Positions 17,298 through 25,012 of a DNA stretch of 64,000 nucleotides are shown one piece after another. The translations under genes were made by a program, and so were the position numbers. The stretch's first letter is position 1. The number at the start of each line of letters is the position of its first letter. The stretch is taken from contig CAWFPH010000002.1 in NCBI GenBank assembly GCA_963817615.1, positions 620,001-684,000 on the forward strand. Direction: 5' to 3'. Source of the stretch: FEN-1219 sp963817615. Its GTDB lineage: Bacteria > Pseudomonadota > Gammaproteobacteria > Steroidobacterales > Rariloculaceae. Under the pieces are notes generated by a model. The model was given only the letters and a program-made list of their open reading frames with translations. It was not told the DNA's origin and made no database searches.

Positions 17298-18656
17298 TCA
17301 GACGGCGATGCGGTAGCAGGGAACGTAGCCGCTCGGCTCAGCGATGCGCATTCTGCGCTGTGCCACGAAGTCTTTCAGCAACTGATCGAGCGCGCCGATG
17401 ATGCGCGGGTCACCGCGCAGCTCGAACGGCCCGTTTTCTTCGACGAGGCGAATACCTGCTTCGCGAACGTTGCCTGCAACGATCCCGGAAAATGCCCTGC
17501 GAAGATTTACGGCCAAAGCGTGCAGCGGCTGGTCGCGACTCAATTCGAGTTTCGCCATCGATGCGTGCGTCGCTGCAAACGGCATCTGGAAGTCGAGACC
17601 AATACGCAATGCCCAATTGAAAAAGAAGGCATTGTCCGTCGCAGCTCTGTTGCGGCGAACCGCCTGCAGCCCTCGGACCATTTCTGCGGCGACGCCTGCC
17701 GGATCGTCCAACAGTATTTTGTAGCGGCACTGCGCTTCGGCTCCGAGAGTGTCGCCGACAAATGCATGCAGTCTCTCGAAGTAACGGCGGCTCGAGGTCG
17801 GTCCGGTAAGCACGACCGGCAAGGGCTCGGTGCTATTCTCCGGCGCCAACAAAATTCCGAGCAGATAGAGCGTCTCCTCGGCCGTGCCGACGCCGCCCGG
17901 GAAAATAATTATGCCGTGGGCCATGCGAACGAAGGCTTCTAGGCGCTTTTCCATATCGGGCAGGATTACCAGCTCGTTGCAAATCGGGTTCGGGGACTCC
18001 GCCGCGATGATCGTGGGTTCAGTAAGTCCGAGATAGCGGCCGGCGCGGATCCGCTGCTTCGCGTGACCGACGCTAGCACCCTTCATTGGGCCTTTCATGG
18101 CGCCAGCTCCACAGCCCGTGCAGATATCGAGTCCCTCTAGACCGAGCGCGTATCCGACGATCTTCGTATAGTCATACTCTTCCCTGCTAATCGCATGCCC
18201 TCCCCAGCAGACGACCAGCTGGGGCTCTTCATGTGCCCGTAACACTCGAGCGTTGCGTAACAAGTGGAAAACGGCGTCGGTGATGCCGTGAGAGGTGCCC
18301 AGGTCGAAGCGAGGATTCACGAGGATATCGTCGTAGGCGTAGAGCAAGTCGCGCAGGACAGCGAACAGATGTTCGCGAATGCCGCGAATCATCCGCGCCC
18401 CGACGAACGCAATGTTCGGCGCGTTCTTCAGCTCGAGTGCGATACCGCCCTCGTATTGCACCACCGCAATGCTGAAGTCCTCGTGCCGGCTCAAGATCTT
18501 GCGCACATCATCGTCGGTCGCGCCGGAGTTCAGGACGGCGAGCGAGCACTGCCGCCACAGCTCGTACAACCCGCCCTCTCGAGGGTCGCGCAGTTGATTG
18601 ACTTCGAGGCGCGACAGTATCTCGAGGCTGCCTTCGGGGGCTATCAGAGCATCCAT
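17298..18656 (-). CDS. ppnN: PpnN, pyrimidine/purine 5'-nucleotide nucleosidase (LOG family)
   Basis: Cytoplasmic enzyme that cleaves nucleoside monophosphates to base and ribose 5-phosphate, tied to (p)ppGpp responses in E. coli. The 452-residue length fits PpnN. The LOG core is clear: VVCWGGHAISREEYDY, CTGCGAGAMKGPMKGA, the Arg-containing DMEKRLEAFVRMA, and the PGGVGTAEETLYLLGI signature. N- and C-terminal extensions around the core match YgdH-type proteins rather than short LOG proteins. Confidence 0.93.
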   Translation of the reverse strand: MDALIAPEGSLEILSRLEVNQLRDPREGGLYELWRQCSLAVLNSGATDDDVRKILSRHEDFSIAVVQYEGGIALELKNAPNIAFVGARMIRGIREHLFAVLRDLLYAYDDILVNPRFDLGTSHGITDAVFHLLRNARVLRAHEEPQLVVCWGGHAISREEYDYTKIVGYALGLEGLDICTGCGAGAMKGPMKGASVGHAKQRIRAGRYLGLTEPTIIAAESPNPICNELVILPDMEKRLEAFVRMAHGIIIFPGGVGTAEETLYLLGILLAPENSTEPLPVVLTGPTSSRRYFERLHAFVGDTLGAEAQCRYKILLDDPAGVAAEMVRGLQAVRRNRAATDNAFFFNWALRIGLDFQMPFAATHASMAKLELSRDQPLHALAVNLRRAFSGIVAGNVREAGIRLVEENGPFELRGDPRIIGALDQLLKDFVAQRRMRIAEPSGYVPCYRIAV

Positions 18657-18684
18657 CGCAGTGTGCGTCGCGGTTCTGCGAGCG

Positions 18685-19200
18685 CTAGGGACGGATCTCG
18701 ATCGGCGTGGACTCGGTTGTCATCAGCCAGATGTCGATCATGTCGGAATTGCTGACGGCAATGCAGCCGTCGGTCCAATCCGATGCCTTGTAGTGGGCGA
18801 GCTCGTAGCGCGGCTGGTTTGGCAGGCCGTGGATCATGATTTGGCCGCCGGGGTCTACCCCGAGCGCCCGGGCGCGCTCACGGTCGGCCTCGTTAGGATA
18901 GGAAATCCGGATCGAGAGGAAGTAGTCACTGTCGACATTGCGAGCATCGAGGCTGTACCGGCCTTCCGGGGTCCGGAAGTCGCCCTCGCGTTGCTTCGCC
19001 CCCCGCGGCACAAGTCCCAGTGAGACGTTGAAGCTGCGTAGAATTCGCCCCGCCTTCAATAGATACAGCTTTCGTTCCGATTTCACGACGAGGACGGAAT
19101 CGGCCTGCTCGCGAACGGCGCCGAGCAGCGACTGCGCCTGTGCCGGGAAAGAGCTCAGCGAGACAGCGCAAAGGAGACCGAGCAATGGACGAACGTTCAT
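18685..19200 (-). CDS. L,D-transpeptidase (YkuD domain), periplasmic
   Basis: Cysteine transpeptidase acting on peptidoglycan tetrapeptides or attaching proteins to it. From the ATG at 19200 the product has 171 residues with a signal peptide ending around FPAQAQ (residue 23). The YkuD fold shows SVLVVKSERKLYLLKAG, GDFRTPEGRY, IMIHGLP and the catalytic DWTDGCIAVSNSDM with Cys and the preceding His; the TDGC form is used by a sub-branch in place of SHGC. It follows ppnN's start by 28 bases on the same strand but upstream of it. Confidence 0.88.
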   Translation of the reverse strand: MNVRPLLGLLCAVSLSSFPAQAQSLLGAVREQADSVLVVKSERKLYLLKAGRILRSFNVSLGLVPRGAKQREGDFRTPEGRYSLDARNVDSDYFLSIRISYPNEADRERARALGVDPGGQIMIHGLPNQPRYELAHYKASDWTDGCIAVSNSDMIDIWLMTTESTPIEIRP

Positions 19201-19512
19201 CGGTCGAAACTCTAGAACAAGCCGTTTGCAAATAGCAACGAACGAGTCGCAGACCGACCGGTGCACTGGTCAGCAGACCGGAGTCCCCGGCGTGGGCCCC
19301 GATGGACACGGATTACGACGGACGCTGCAAGGCAGCGATTTCGGTTCTTGATCGGAGGGTAGGACATGAGCAGCCTCAAAGGGCCCGCCGCCGCGTGGTC
19401 CTTGCGATAACTTGCATCGCCGGCGACGCCCGCCTGCTGCGGCCGTTGCGATCGTCGCTCGCCCCCCCACGGGAATCGGTATCGACGAGCGGGCTGCCCG
19501 GCTAAAGTTCAA
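19201..19512. other. 312-base gap with a possible 14-codon ORF
   Basis: No gene of normal size recognised between the divergent L,D-transpeptidase and the first lipid A acyltransferase. The clearest coding-like signal is an ATG at 19366 preceded by GGAGGG (19353-19358), opening a 14-codon frame (MSSLKGPAAAWSLR) that ends with TAA at 19410. It could be a leader peptide upstream of lpxL; this rests only on the ribosome site. Confidence 0.3.
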
Positions 19513-20496
19513 ATGCGTCGTCAGCTGCTAAAATTTCCGCCTCTTCGCCGTGAGTCGGGCATGCGTTCAGACCGCTTTTGGACCGTCAAGTTCGCCTCGC
19601 TGCGATACGCTATCGCGTGGCTCGGCTATGCGGGAATGCGGGCGGTCGTACTGCTGCCCTTCCCGTGGCAGCTCGCGTGCGGTCGGGCGCTCGGGCGAGC
19701 CGGCCGAGTGCTATCACCGGCGCGCAGACGGATCGTCGAATGCAACCTTGCCGCGTGCTTCCCGGAGCTCCCTGTGGAACGACGCGATGAACTCCTGCGC
19801 GCACACTTCGAATCCCTTGGGCTATCGCTGATCGAGACCGCGATGGGGTGGTTCGGCAACCAGCACGAGGTGCGCAGTCGAGTACGGATCGAGGGCGAGC
19901 AATACCTGCGCACGGCGCTCGGAAACGGTCGAGGAGTGATCTTGTACTCCGCCCATTTCACTACCTTCGAGTTCTTCTGGCCGGCGCTTGCCCTCCAGTG
20001 CCCGCGTCTGTCCGGCATGTACAAGTCTCAGCGCAATCCCGTGATGAATAGCATCATGACAAAAGGGAGGCGCCGAAATTTCGCGGAACTGTTCGCAAAA
20101 GACGATCTCCGCGCGATGCTGCGCAACTTGCGGGCTAATGGAGTCGTTTGGTACGCAGCCGATCAAAGCTTCACGGGGAAGAGCAGCGCGCTGCTGCCTT
20201 TCTTCGGTGAGCCGGCAATGACGAACACTGCCATCGGTCGCATCGCGAAAGCCAGCGGCGCGGTCGTGCTACCCTACTTTTGTCGCCGCATCGGTAAGTC
20301 CTATTGCGCAACGATTGGCGCACCGCTCACCGAATGGCCTACTGGCGACGACGAGCGCGACGCCCAGCGCCTGAACACCCTCCTCGAGGATTACATCCGC
20401 CTCTGTCCTGAGCAGTATTGGTGGGTGCATAAACGGTTCAAAGGCCGGCCGGCGCCATACCGAGACCTTTACTCAGTCGCTCGGTCCAGCCATTGA
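19513..20496 (+). CDS. Lipid A biosynthesis acyltransferase (LpxL/HtrB family), copy 1
   Basis: Inner membrane late acyltransferase that adds a secondary acyl chain to Kdo2-lipid A. 327 residues from the ATG at 19513; the ATG at 19561 (311 residues) is equally possible as neither has a strong ribosome site. An N-terminal amphipathic helix is followed by the catalytic HX4E in SAHFTTFEFFWPA, the MYKSQRNPVMN and ADQSFTGKSSALLPFFGEPA segments, and the C-terminal PEQYWWVHKRFKGRP typical of LpxL/LpxM. It overlaps the next, related gene. Confidence 0.92.
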   Translation: MRRQLLKFPPLRRESGMRSDRFWTVKFASLRYAIAWLGYAGMRAVVLLPFPWQLACGRALGRAGRVLSPARRRIVECNLAACFPELPVERRDELLRAHFESLGLSLIETAMGWFGNQHEVRSRVRIEGEQYLRTALGNGRGVILYSAHFTTFEFFWPALALQCPRLSGMYKSQRNPVMNSIMTKGRRRNFAELFAKDDLRAMLRNLRANGVVWYAADQSFTGKSSALLPFFGEPAMTNTAIGRIAKASGAVVLPYFCRRIGKSYCATIGAPLTEWPTGDDERDAQRLNTLLEDYIRLCPEQYWWVHKRFKGRPAPYRDLYSVARSSH

Positions 20497-21446
20497 CACG
20501 CGCGCGCACGACAGAGGAACGAGCGGAACTGTCGCTCGCTCGTTTCGCCGCACCGCGGTATTGGCCGACATGGATACTGCTCGGCGCGATGCGTGCGGTC
20601 GCATTGCTGCCGTTTCGCTATGCACTGAGCGTCGGCACGGCCCTCGGTCGACTCTTGATCAAACTGGAACGACGCGAGCAGCGCATCGCACGGCGCAACA
20701 TCGAGATCTGTTTCCCCGAGCTCAGTCCTGCCGAACGGTCAACCCTCCTGAAAAGGCACTTCGAGTCGGTTGGCATGTCGTTCGTCGAGATGGCGATCGG
20801 CTGGTTCTGGCCGCTCGGGCGGCTCTTGAAGCGCGTCGAAATCCATGGTCGCGAGCACCTGGATCTCGCGCGGGCGTCCGGCAAGGGCGTCTTACTGTTC
20901 AGCGCCCATTTCACCACGATGGAAGTGGGAGTCGCCGTGCTCGAAGCGCTGGCTCCCGACTGCAGCTGCATGTACCGCACACAACGCAACGCGATGATGG
21001 ACGTCATGATTCGCCGCGGCCGAAGCCGCTTCGCGCGCGAACAGATTCCACGCGACAACGTACGGGCGCTTCTGCGTACTCTTCGAAGTCACAATATCGT
21101 CGCCTATATGCCGGACCAAACCTATGTCGGCAAACAGAGCGAGCTGATTCCCTTCTTCGGCGAGCCCGCCGTTACCAACATTGCGACGAGCAAGCTCGCG
21201 GCTCTGACGGACGCCACGATTCTTCCCTATTTCTTCCGCAGGCTACCTGGCGCCTCCGGGTACCGCGTCGACGTGGGGCCGCCGCTCGCCGACGTCCCGA
21301 GCGACGATCCCGTCGCCGACAGCCGTCGATTGTTCGCCGCGCTCGAGAGCTATATCCGTCTCGCGCCCGAGCAATACCTCTGGCTGTACAAGAAGTTCAA
21401 AGGCCGCCCGGCGCCTCTCTCGGATCCCTACACACGGCCACTCTAG
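20493..21446 (+). CDS. Lipid A biosynthesis acyltransferase (LpxL/HtrB family), copy 2
   Basis: Paralogue of the preceding gene, 317 residues, sharing the same motifs in the same order: HFTTME (HX4E), MYRTQRNAMMD, PDQTYVGKQSELIPFFGEPAV and PEQYLWLYKKFKGRPAP. The TTG start overlaps the upstream stop as TTGA, indicating coupled translation. The pair probably adds the two secondary acyl chains of lipid A; which one acts as LpxL and which as LpxM cannot be told. The genes seem to have arisen by duplication. Confidence 0.92.
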   Translation: MTRARTTEERAELSLARFAAPRYWPTWILLGAMRAVALLPFRYALSVGTALGRLLIKLERREQRIARRNIEICFPELSPAERSTLLKRHFESVGMSFVEMAIGWFWPLGRLLKRVEIHGREHLDLARASGKGVLLFSAHFTTMEVGVAVLEALAPDCSCMYRTQRNAMMDVMIRRGRSRFAREQIPRDNVRALLRTLRSHNIVAYMPDQTYVGKQSELIPFFGEPAVTNIATSKLAALTDATILPYFFRRLPGASGYRVDVGPPLADVPSDDPVADSRRLFAALESYIRLAPEQYLWLYKKFKGRPAPLSDPYTRPL

Positions 21447-21534
21447 CGCCGAGCGGGCGGCGACTCGCTTACACTAACGCCGCGCAGACCGGGAGGTCTG
21501 ACGGAATCAAGGTTCGTTAGCAGCGGAGACAGCA

Positions 21535-21957
21535 ATGCTAAAAGAATTCAAAGAATTCGCGATGCGCGGCAATGTTATGGATATGGCGATCGGCATCATC
21601 ATCGGAGCGGCGTTCGGAAAAATCGTCACCTCGCTCGTAAACGACATCGTGATGCCACCGATCGGTCTGCTGTTGGGCAATGTCGACTTCAGCAACCTGT
21701 TCGTCGACTTGAGCATGCATGGATACCCATCGCTCACGGCAGCACAGGACGCGGGAGCTCCGATCATCAAGTACGGGGTATTCATCAACAACGTGCTCGA
21801 TTTCCTGATCGTGGCATTCGTCATTTTCTTGGTGATTCGTACGTTGAATCGCTTCAAGAGGAAACAAGAGGCGCCGCCTGCGGCGCCACCGGCACCGAGC
21901 GCGGAACAAAAACTGTTGGCGGAGATCCGCGACCTCCTGAGGACTCAGACTCGTTAG
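21535..21957 (+). CDS. mscL: MscL, large-conductance mechanosensitive channel
   Basis: Homopentameric osmotic emergency valve of the inner membrane. 140 residues: amphipathic N-terminus MLKEFKEFAMRGNVMDMAIG, TM1 GIIIGAAFGKIVTSLVND, the IVMPPIGLL segment, TM2 FLIVAFVIFLVIRTLNR, then a Pro/Ala linker and the C-terminal EQKLLAEIRDLL helix. Length and motifs are normal. ATG with GGAG about 9 bases upstream. Confidence 0.97.
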   Translation: MLKEFKEFAMRGNVMDMAIGIIIGAAFGKIVTSLVNDIVMPPIGLLLGNVDFSNLFVDLSMHGYPSLTAAQDAGAPIIKYGVFINNVLDFLIVAFVIFLVIRTLNRFKRKQEAPPAAPPAPSAEQKLLAEIRDLLRTQTR

Positions 21958-21971
21958 GCCAGGAAGTCGTC

Positions 21972-22697
21972 TCAGCGGTCGCGGCACTGCGCCTCGTACG
22001 CCGCGACGACTCGCTGCCAAGCGGCGGGATCGAATTCCGTGCCGGTTTCGAGCGCGACCTTTCGCAACGATCGGTGCAGGCGCTCGAGACCGGCGCGTTG
22101 CCATGCACCGGCCGGACGCAAACGTGCATTGTCGAAATCGACCAGGAAGACGCGGCCCTCGGTGTCCAGCAGAATGTTATGGGCTGTCAGATCCGGATGG
22201 TCCGCGCCGTGATCGTGTACGTCGCGCAGCATCGCGCCGATGGCGGACCAACATTCGACGGGCGCCTGCCCCTCGGCCAAGTACGCTGACAGCTTGCGCG
22301 TGTCCGGCAAGTAAGCGGTGAGGATGTCGGCCGTGTAGGCGAGACCGCTGCGCCGCACGTGGGCTGCAATGGGCTTCGGCACAGGCAGGCCTGCCTCGTG
22401 CAGCCTGCGGAGCAAGCGCCACTCGCGGAGAGATCGAGTGCGATCGATCCCGAGCCACAAATAGTGATCTACGACGAAATTGGCAACGAGCCCGCCGCGA
22501 TGGTAATGCCGAAGAACCCATCTGTCGGCGCCCCGCTCCACGACCAGTGCCGAGCCTCGACCCGAGGTCTCGTGGGCGATGACGCCGGCCCGCGCCCAGT
22601 GCTCCGGATCGAACCACTCCACTGCCGGCGCTTCCGAGAGCGCACCATCGCATAGCAGGACATCGTGTCCGAATGTCAGCAAGCACGGCTCAACCAT
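21972..22697 (-). CDS. kdkA: 3-deoxy-D-manno-octulosonic acid kinase (KdkA-like)
   Basis: Inner-membrane-associated kinase phosphorylating the Kdo residue of the LPS inner core. 241 residues; a protein kinase-like fold with WVLRHYHRGGLVA (nucleotide Lys/Arg region), the catalytic HPDLTAHNILLD and metal-binding VFLVDFDNARLRP. It starts inside the last codons of waaF (8-base overlap), and the LPS gene context supports KdkA/WaaP-type function. Confidence 0.9.
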   Translation of the reverse strand: MVEPCLLTFGHDVLLCDGALSEAPAVEWFDPEHWARAGVIAHETSGRGSALVVERGADRWVLRHYHRGGLVANFVVDHYLWLGIDRTRSLREWRLLRRLHEAGLPVPKPIAAHVRRSGLAYTADILTAYLPDTRKLSAYLAEGQAPVECWSAIGAMLRDVHDHGADHPDLTAHNILLDTEGRVFLVDFDNARLRPAGAWQRAGLERLHRSLRKVALETGTEFDPAAWQRVVAAYEAQCRDR

Positions 22698-23766
22698 CGA
22701 GTTCGCCCTTGACAACCCGCGACGCTCGGGCCGGCGCCGACTGCATCGCTGTTTCGACAGCGGACACGACCGCGGCGGGGTCGATCTCGTGAAGGCAGCG
22801 CAAATGGCCGAGCGGGCAAGTTCGTTCGAAACAAGGACTGCAGTCCAGTCCCTGGTATAGGACCGTGCGATGCGCGGTGAGCGGCGGCGTGAAATCCGGA
22901 GACGAGGACCCATAAATGGCGACCACGTGAGTCCCGGCCGCTGCGGCGACGTGCAGCAGCCCCGAGTCGTTGGTGACGGCGACGTGCGATACCGCGCACA
23001 GATCGACAACGTCGCCGAGCGTGGTCAGGCCGCACAGATTTCGAACGCGAGCGTCCGCGGCCGTCGTACGCACGCCCTCCCCGAGATCGCGTTCTTTCGC
23101 CGAGCCGAGTACCAGCACGTCGACGCCCTGCCGAGCCAGGGATGCGGCGACGACCGCGAAGCGCTCGAGCGGCCAGCGCTTCGCCGGTCCGTACTCTGCT
23201 CCCGGCATGAGCACGACGATCGGAGAGTCTTCGGCGATACCATGTTCACGCCGCAACCGCGCGGCGTTCTGCTGATCGAGGGCGAGCCGCGGCCGAAGGC
23301 GGGGCGGCAACACCGCGAGGGGCGCCTCCGTCGGCTCCGCACCGAGTGCAACGAAACGTTTGACGGTCTGGTCGAGACGTGGATCGCTCGCGCGCACGTC
23401 GTTCAGAAGACCGTACCGCCATTCGCCACGAAACCCGGTGCGTCGCGGAATGCGCGCGAACCAGGGCGTCAGCGCCGCCTTATACGACCGCGGCAGCACG
23501 ATCGCACGCGAATAGTGCTCCTTGCGGAGGGCCAGTCCGAGCGCGCGACGCCGACCGAGCGCGAGCTCGCCGTGGTTGACCCGAAGCTCGATGCCTCGAC
23601 GCACTTCGGCCATCCGGGCAATGATCGGCAACGACCACGGCGGGGCCAAAACGTCGATTGAGACGCCCGGACTCCGCTCGACGAGCAGCCGGTAGAGCGC
23701 CTGAGCCATCACCATGTCGCCGACCCAGGAGGGGCCGACCACGAGAACGCTGCCGCGGATGCTCAC
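22690..23766 (-). CDS. waaF: ADP-heptose:LPS heptosyltransferase II
   Basis: GT-B glycosyltransferase adding the second heptose to the LPS inner core at the cytoplasmic face. 358 residues from a GTG that overlaps the hldD stop (GTGA). Matches WaaF in VGPSWVGDMVMAQALYRLL, VLPRSYKAALTPWFARIPRR-type segment, MPGAEYGPAKRWP, the CGLTTLGDVVDL and VTNDSGLLHVAAA nucleotide-sugar site, and the Cys-rich LDCSPCFERTCPLGH. Operon with hldD upstream and the Kdo kinase downstream. Confidence 0.94.
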   Translation of the reverse strand: MSIRGSVLVVGPSWVGDMVMAQALYRLLVERSPGVSIDVLAPPWSLPIIARMAEVRRGIELRVNHGELALGRRRALGLALRKEHYSRAIVLPRSYKAALTPWFARIPRRTGFRGEWRYGLLNDVRASDPRLDQTVKRFVALGAEPTEAPLAVLPPRLRPRLALDQQNAARLRREHGIAEDSPIVVLMPGAEYGPAKRWPLERFAVVAASLARQGVDVLVLGSAKERDLGEGVRTTAADARVRNLCGLTTLGDVVDLCAVSHVAVTNDSGLLHVAAAAGTHVVAIYGSSSPDFTPPLTAHRTVLYQGLDCSPCFERTCPLGHLRCLHEIDPAAVVSAVETAMQSAPARASRVVKGELDG

Positions 23767-24707
23767 GACCGTCGCGCGAGCTCGTCGAGATACGCGCTGA
23801 TTCCGGCTCGCACGTCCTTGAACGGATGGCGATACCCCACGCCCCTGAGTGCGCCGATATCGGCCTCGGTGAAGCTTTGATAGGCAGCTTCGAGCCCCGG
23901 CGGAAACGGAATGTAACGAATGACACCCCTGCCGTGCCAATCGATGACGGCACGGGCGACTTCGTTGAAAGTCGCGCTCGCACCGGTGCCGACGTTGAAT
24001 ATACCCGAGACTTCGGGGTGCTTTAGAAACCACAGGTTGACGTCCGCGACATCGCCGACGTAAACGAAATCGCGCCGCTGCTCGCCAGCTACGTAGCCGC
24101 CGCTCGCTTCGAACAGGCGCGCCTCGCCGTTTGCAGCGACTTGGCCATGCAAATGGTACGCGACGCTCGCCATCGCTCCCTTGTGCGCCTCCCCGGGACC
24201 ATACACGTTGAAGTAGCGTAGTCCCACTATCTGCGAACCGACGATACCGCGGCGCCGTACATGGTCGTCGAACAACAGCTTGGAGAAGCCGTATACGTTC
24301 AACGGTCGCTCGACAGCGCGATCACCCTCTTTGAACCGCTGGCTCGCGCCATATACGGCCGCGGAGGACGCATAGACAAGCGGCACATGCTCCGCGACGC
24401 AGTAGTCGAGCACATCGACCGAGTATCGGTAATTCACGTCCATCATGTAGCGACCGTTCCACTCGGTGGTCACTGCACACGCGCCCTGGTGTAGGATCGC
24501 GCTCGGACGCGCAAGGACGCGCCGTCGCACCCGATCGATGAACTCGTCCTTGTGCCAATAATCCGCGATATCGCAACCACGCAGGTTAATGAACTTGCGG
24601 CCGTCGGTCAGATCATCGACAACGATGACGTCGTCGTGACCTGCAGCATTCAGCGCGCGAACGACGTTGCTGCCAATGAAGCCGGCGCCGCCCGTGACTA
24701 TGATCAT
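23763..24707 (-). CDS. hldD: ADP-L-glycero-D-manno-heptose 6-epimerase
   Basis: NADP-dependent epimerase giving the ADP-heptose used by WaaF. 314 residues: Rossmann GGAGFIGSNVV at residues 6-16, DDLTDGRKF, LHQGACAVTTEWNG, YASSAAVYG, the catalytic YxxxK in NVYGFSKLLFD, VGLRYFNVYGPGEAHKGAMASV and NVGTGASATFNEVA. It is the first gene of the hldD-waaF-kdkA operon; a zinc-finger gene lies 19 bases upstream on the same strand. Confidence 0.95.
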   Translation of the reverse strand: MIIVTGGAGFIGSNVVRALNAAGHDDVIVVDDLTDGRKFINLRGCDIADYWHKDEFIDRVRRRVLARPSAILHQGACAVTTEWNGRYMMDVNYRYSVDVLDYCVAEHVPLVYASSAAVYGASQRFKEGDRAVERPLNVYGFSKLLFDDHVRRRGIVGSQIVGLRYFNVYGPGEAHKGAMASVAYHLHGQVAANGEARLFEASGGYVAGEQRRDFVYVGDVADVNLWFLKHPEVSGIFNVGTGASATFNEVARAVIDWHGRGVIRYIPFPPGLEAAYQSFTEADIGALRGVGYRHPFKDVRAGISAYLDELARRS

Positions 24708-24726
24708 CGGCTTGCGGCAGTCCGAA

Positions 24727-24948
24727 TCAAGCGCGCGCTTCGTCGACCAGACGGTACGATGTGCTGCAATACGGACACTGCGCCTCCCCGGTCACCTCGA
24801 TCGGCAAGTAAACCTTCGGGTGGGAATTCCACAAATACATGCTGGGAAGGGGACAGTGCAGCGGCAAATCGGCTTGCGTGACTTGGTACTCGCGCTGCGC
24901 GTTCGGCGTGTCCAAGTGCTCTTCCACCCTGCCGTGACGTTGGCGCAC
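24727..24948 (-). CDS. zf-CHCC zinc-finger protein
   Basis: Small putative zinc-binding protein with the NDUFS6-like zf-CHCC domain. 73 residues; ligands in LPLHCPLPSMYLWNSHPKVYL (Cys and His) and AQCPYCSTSY. The GTG at 24948 has AAGGAGA seven bases before it, which decides the start. A TATAAT at 24980-24985 on this strand may be its -10. Family members occur near ilvE/waaF or respiratory genes; function unknown. Confidence 0.88.
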   Translation of the reverse strand: MRQRHGRVEEHLDTPNAQREYQVTQADLPLHCPLPSMYLWNSHPKVYLPIEVTGEAQCPYCSTSYRLVDEARA

Positions 24949-25012
24949 CGCTCGATCTCCTTAAGTTTTTGGCCGGAGGATTATACTCACGGCAGTGGTT
25001 AGGCGCGCCGGC

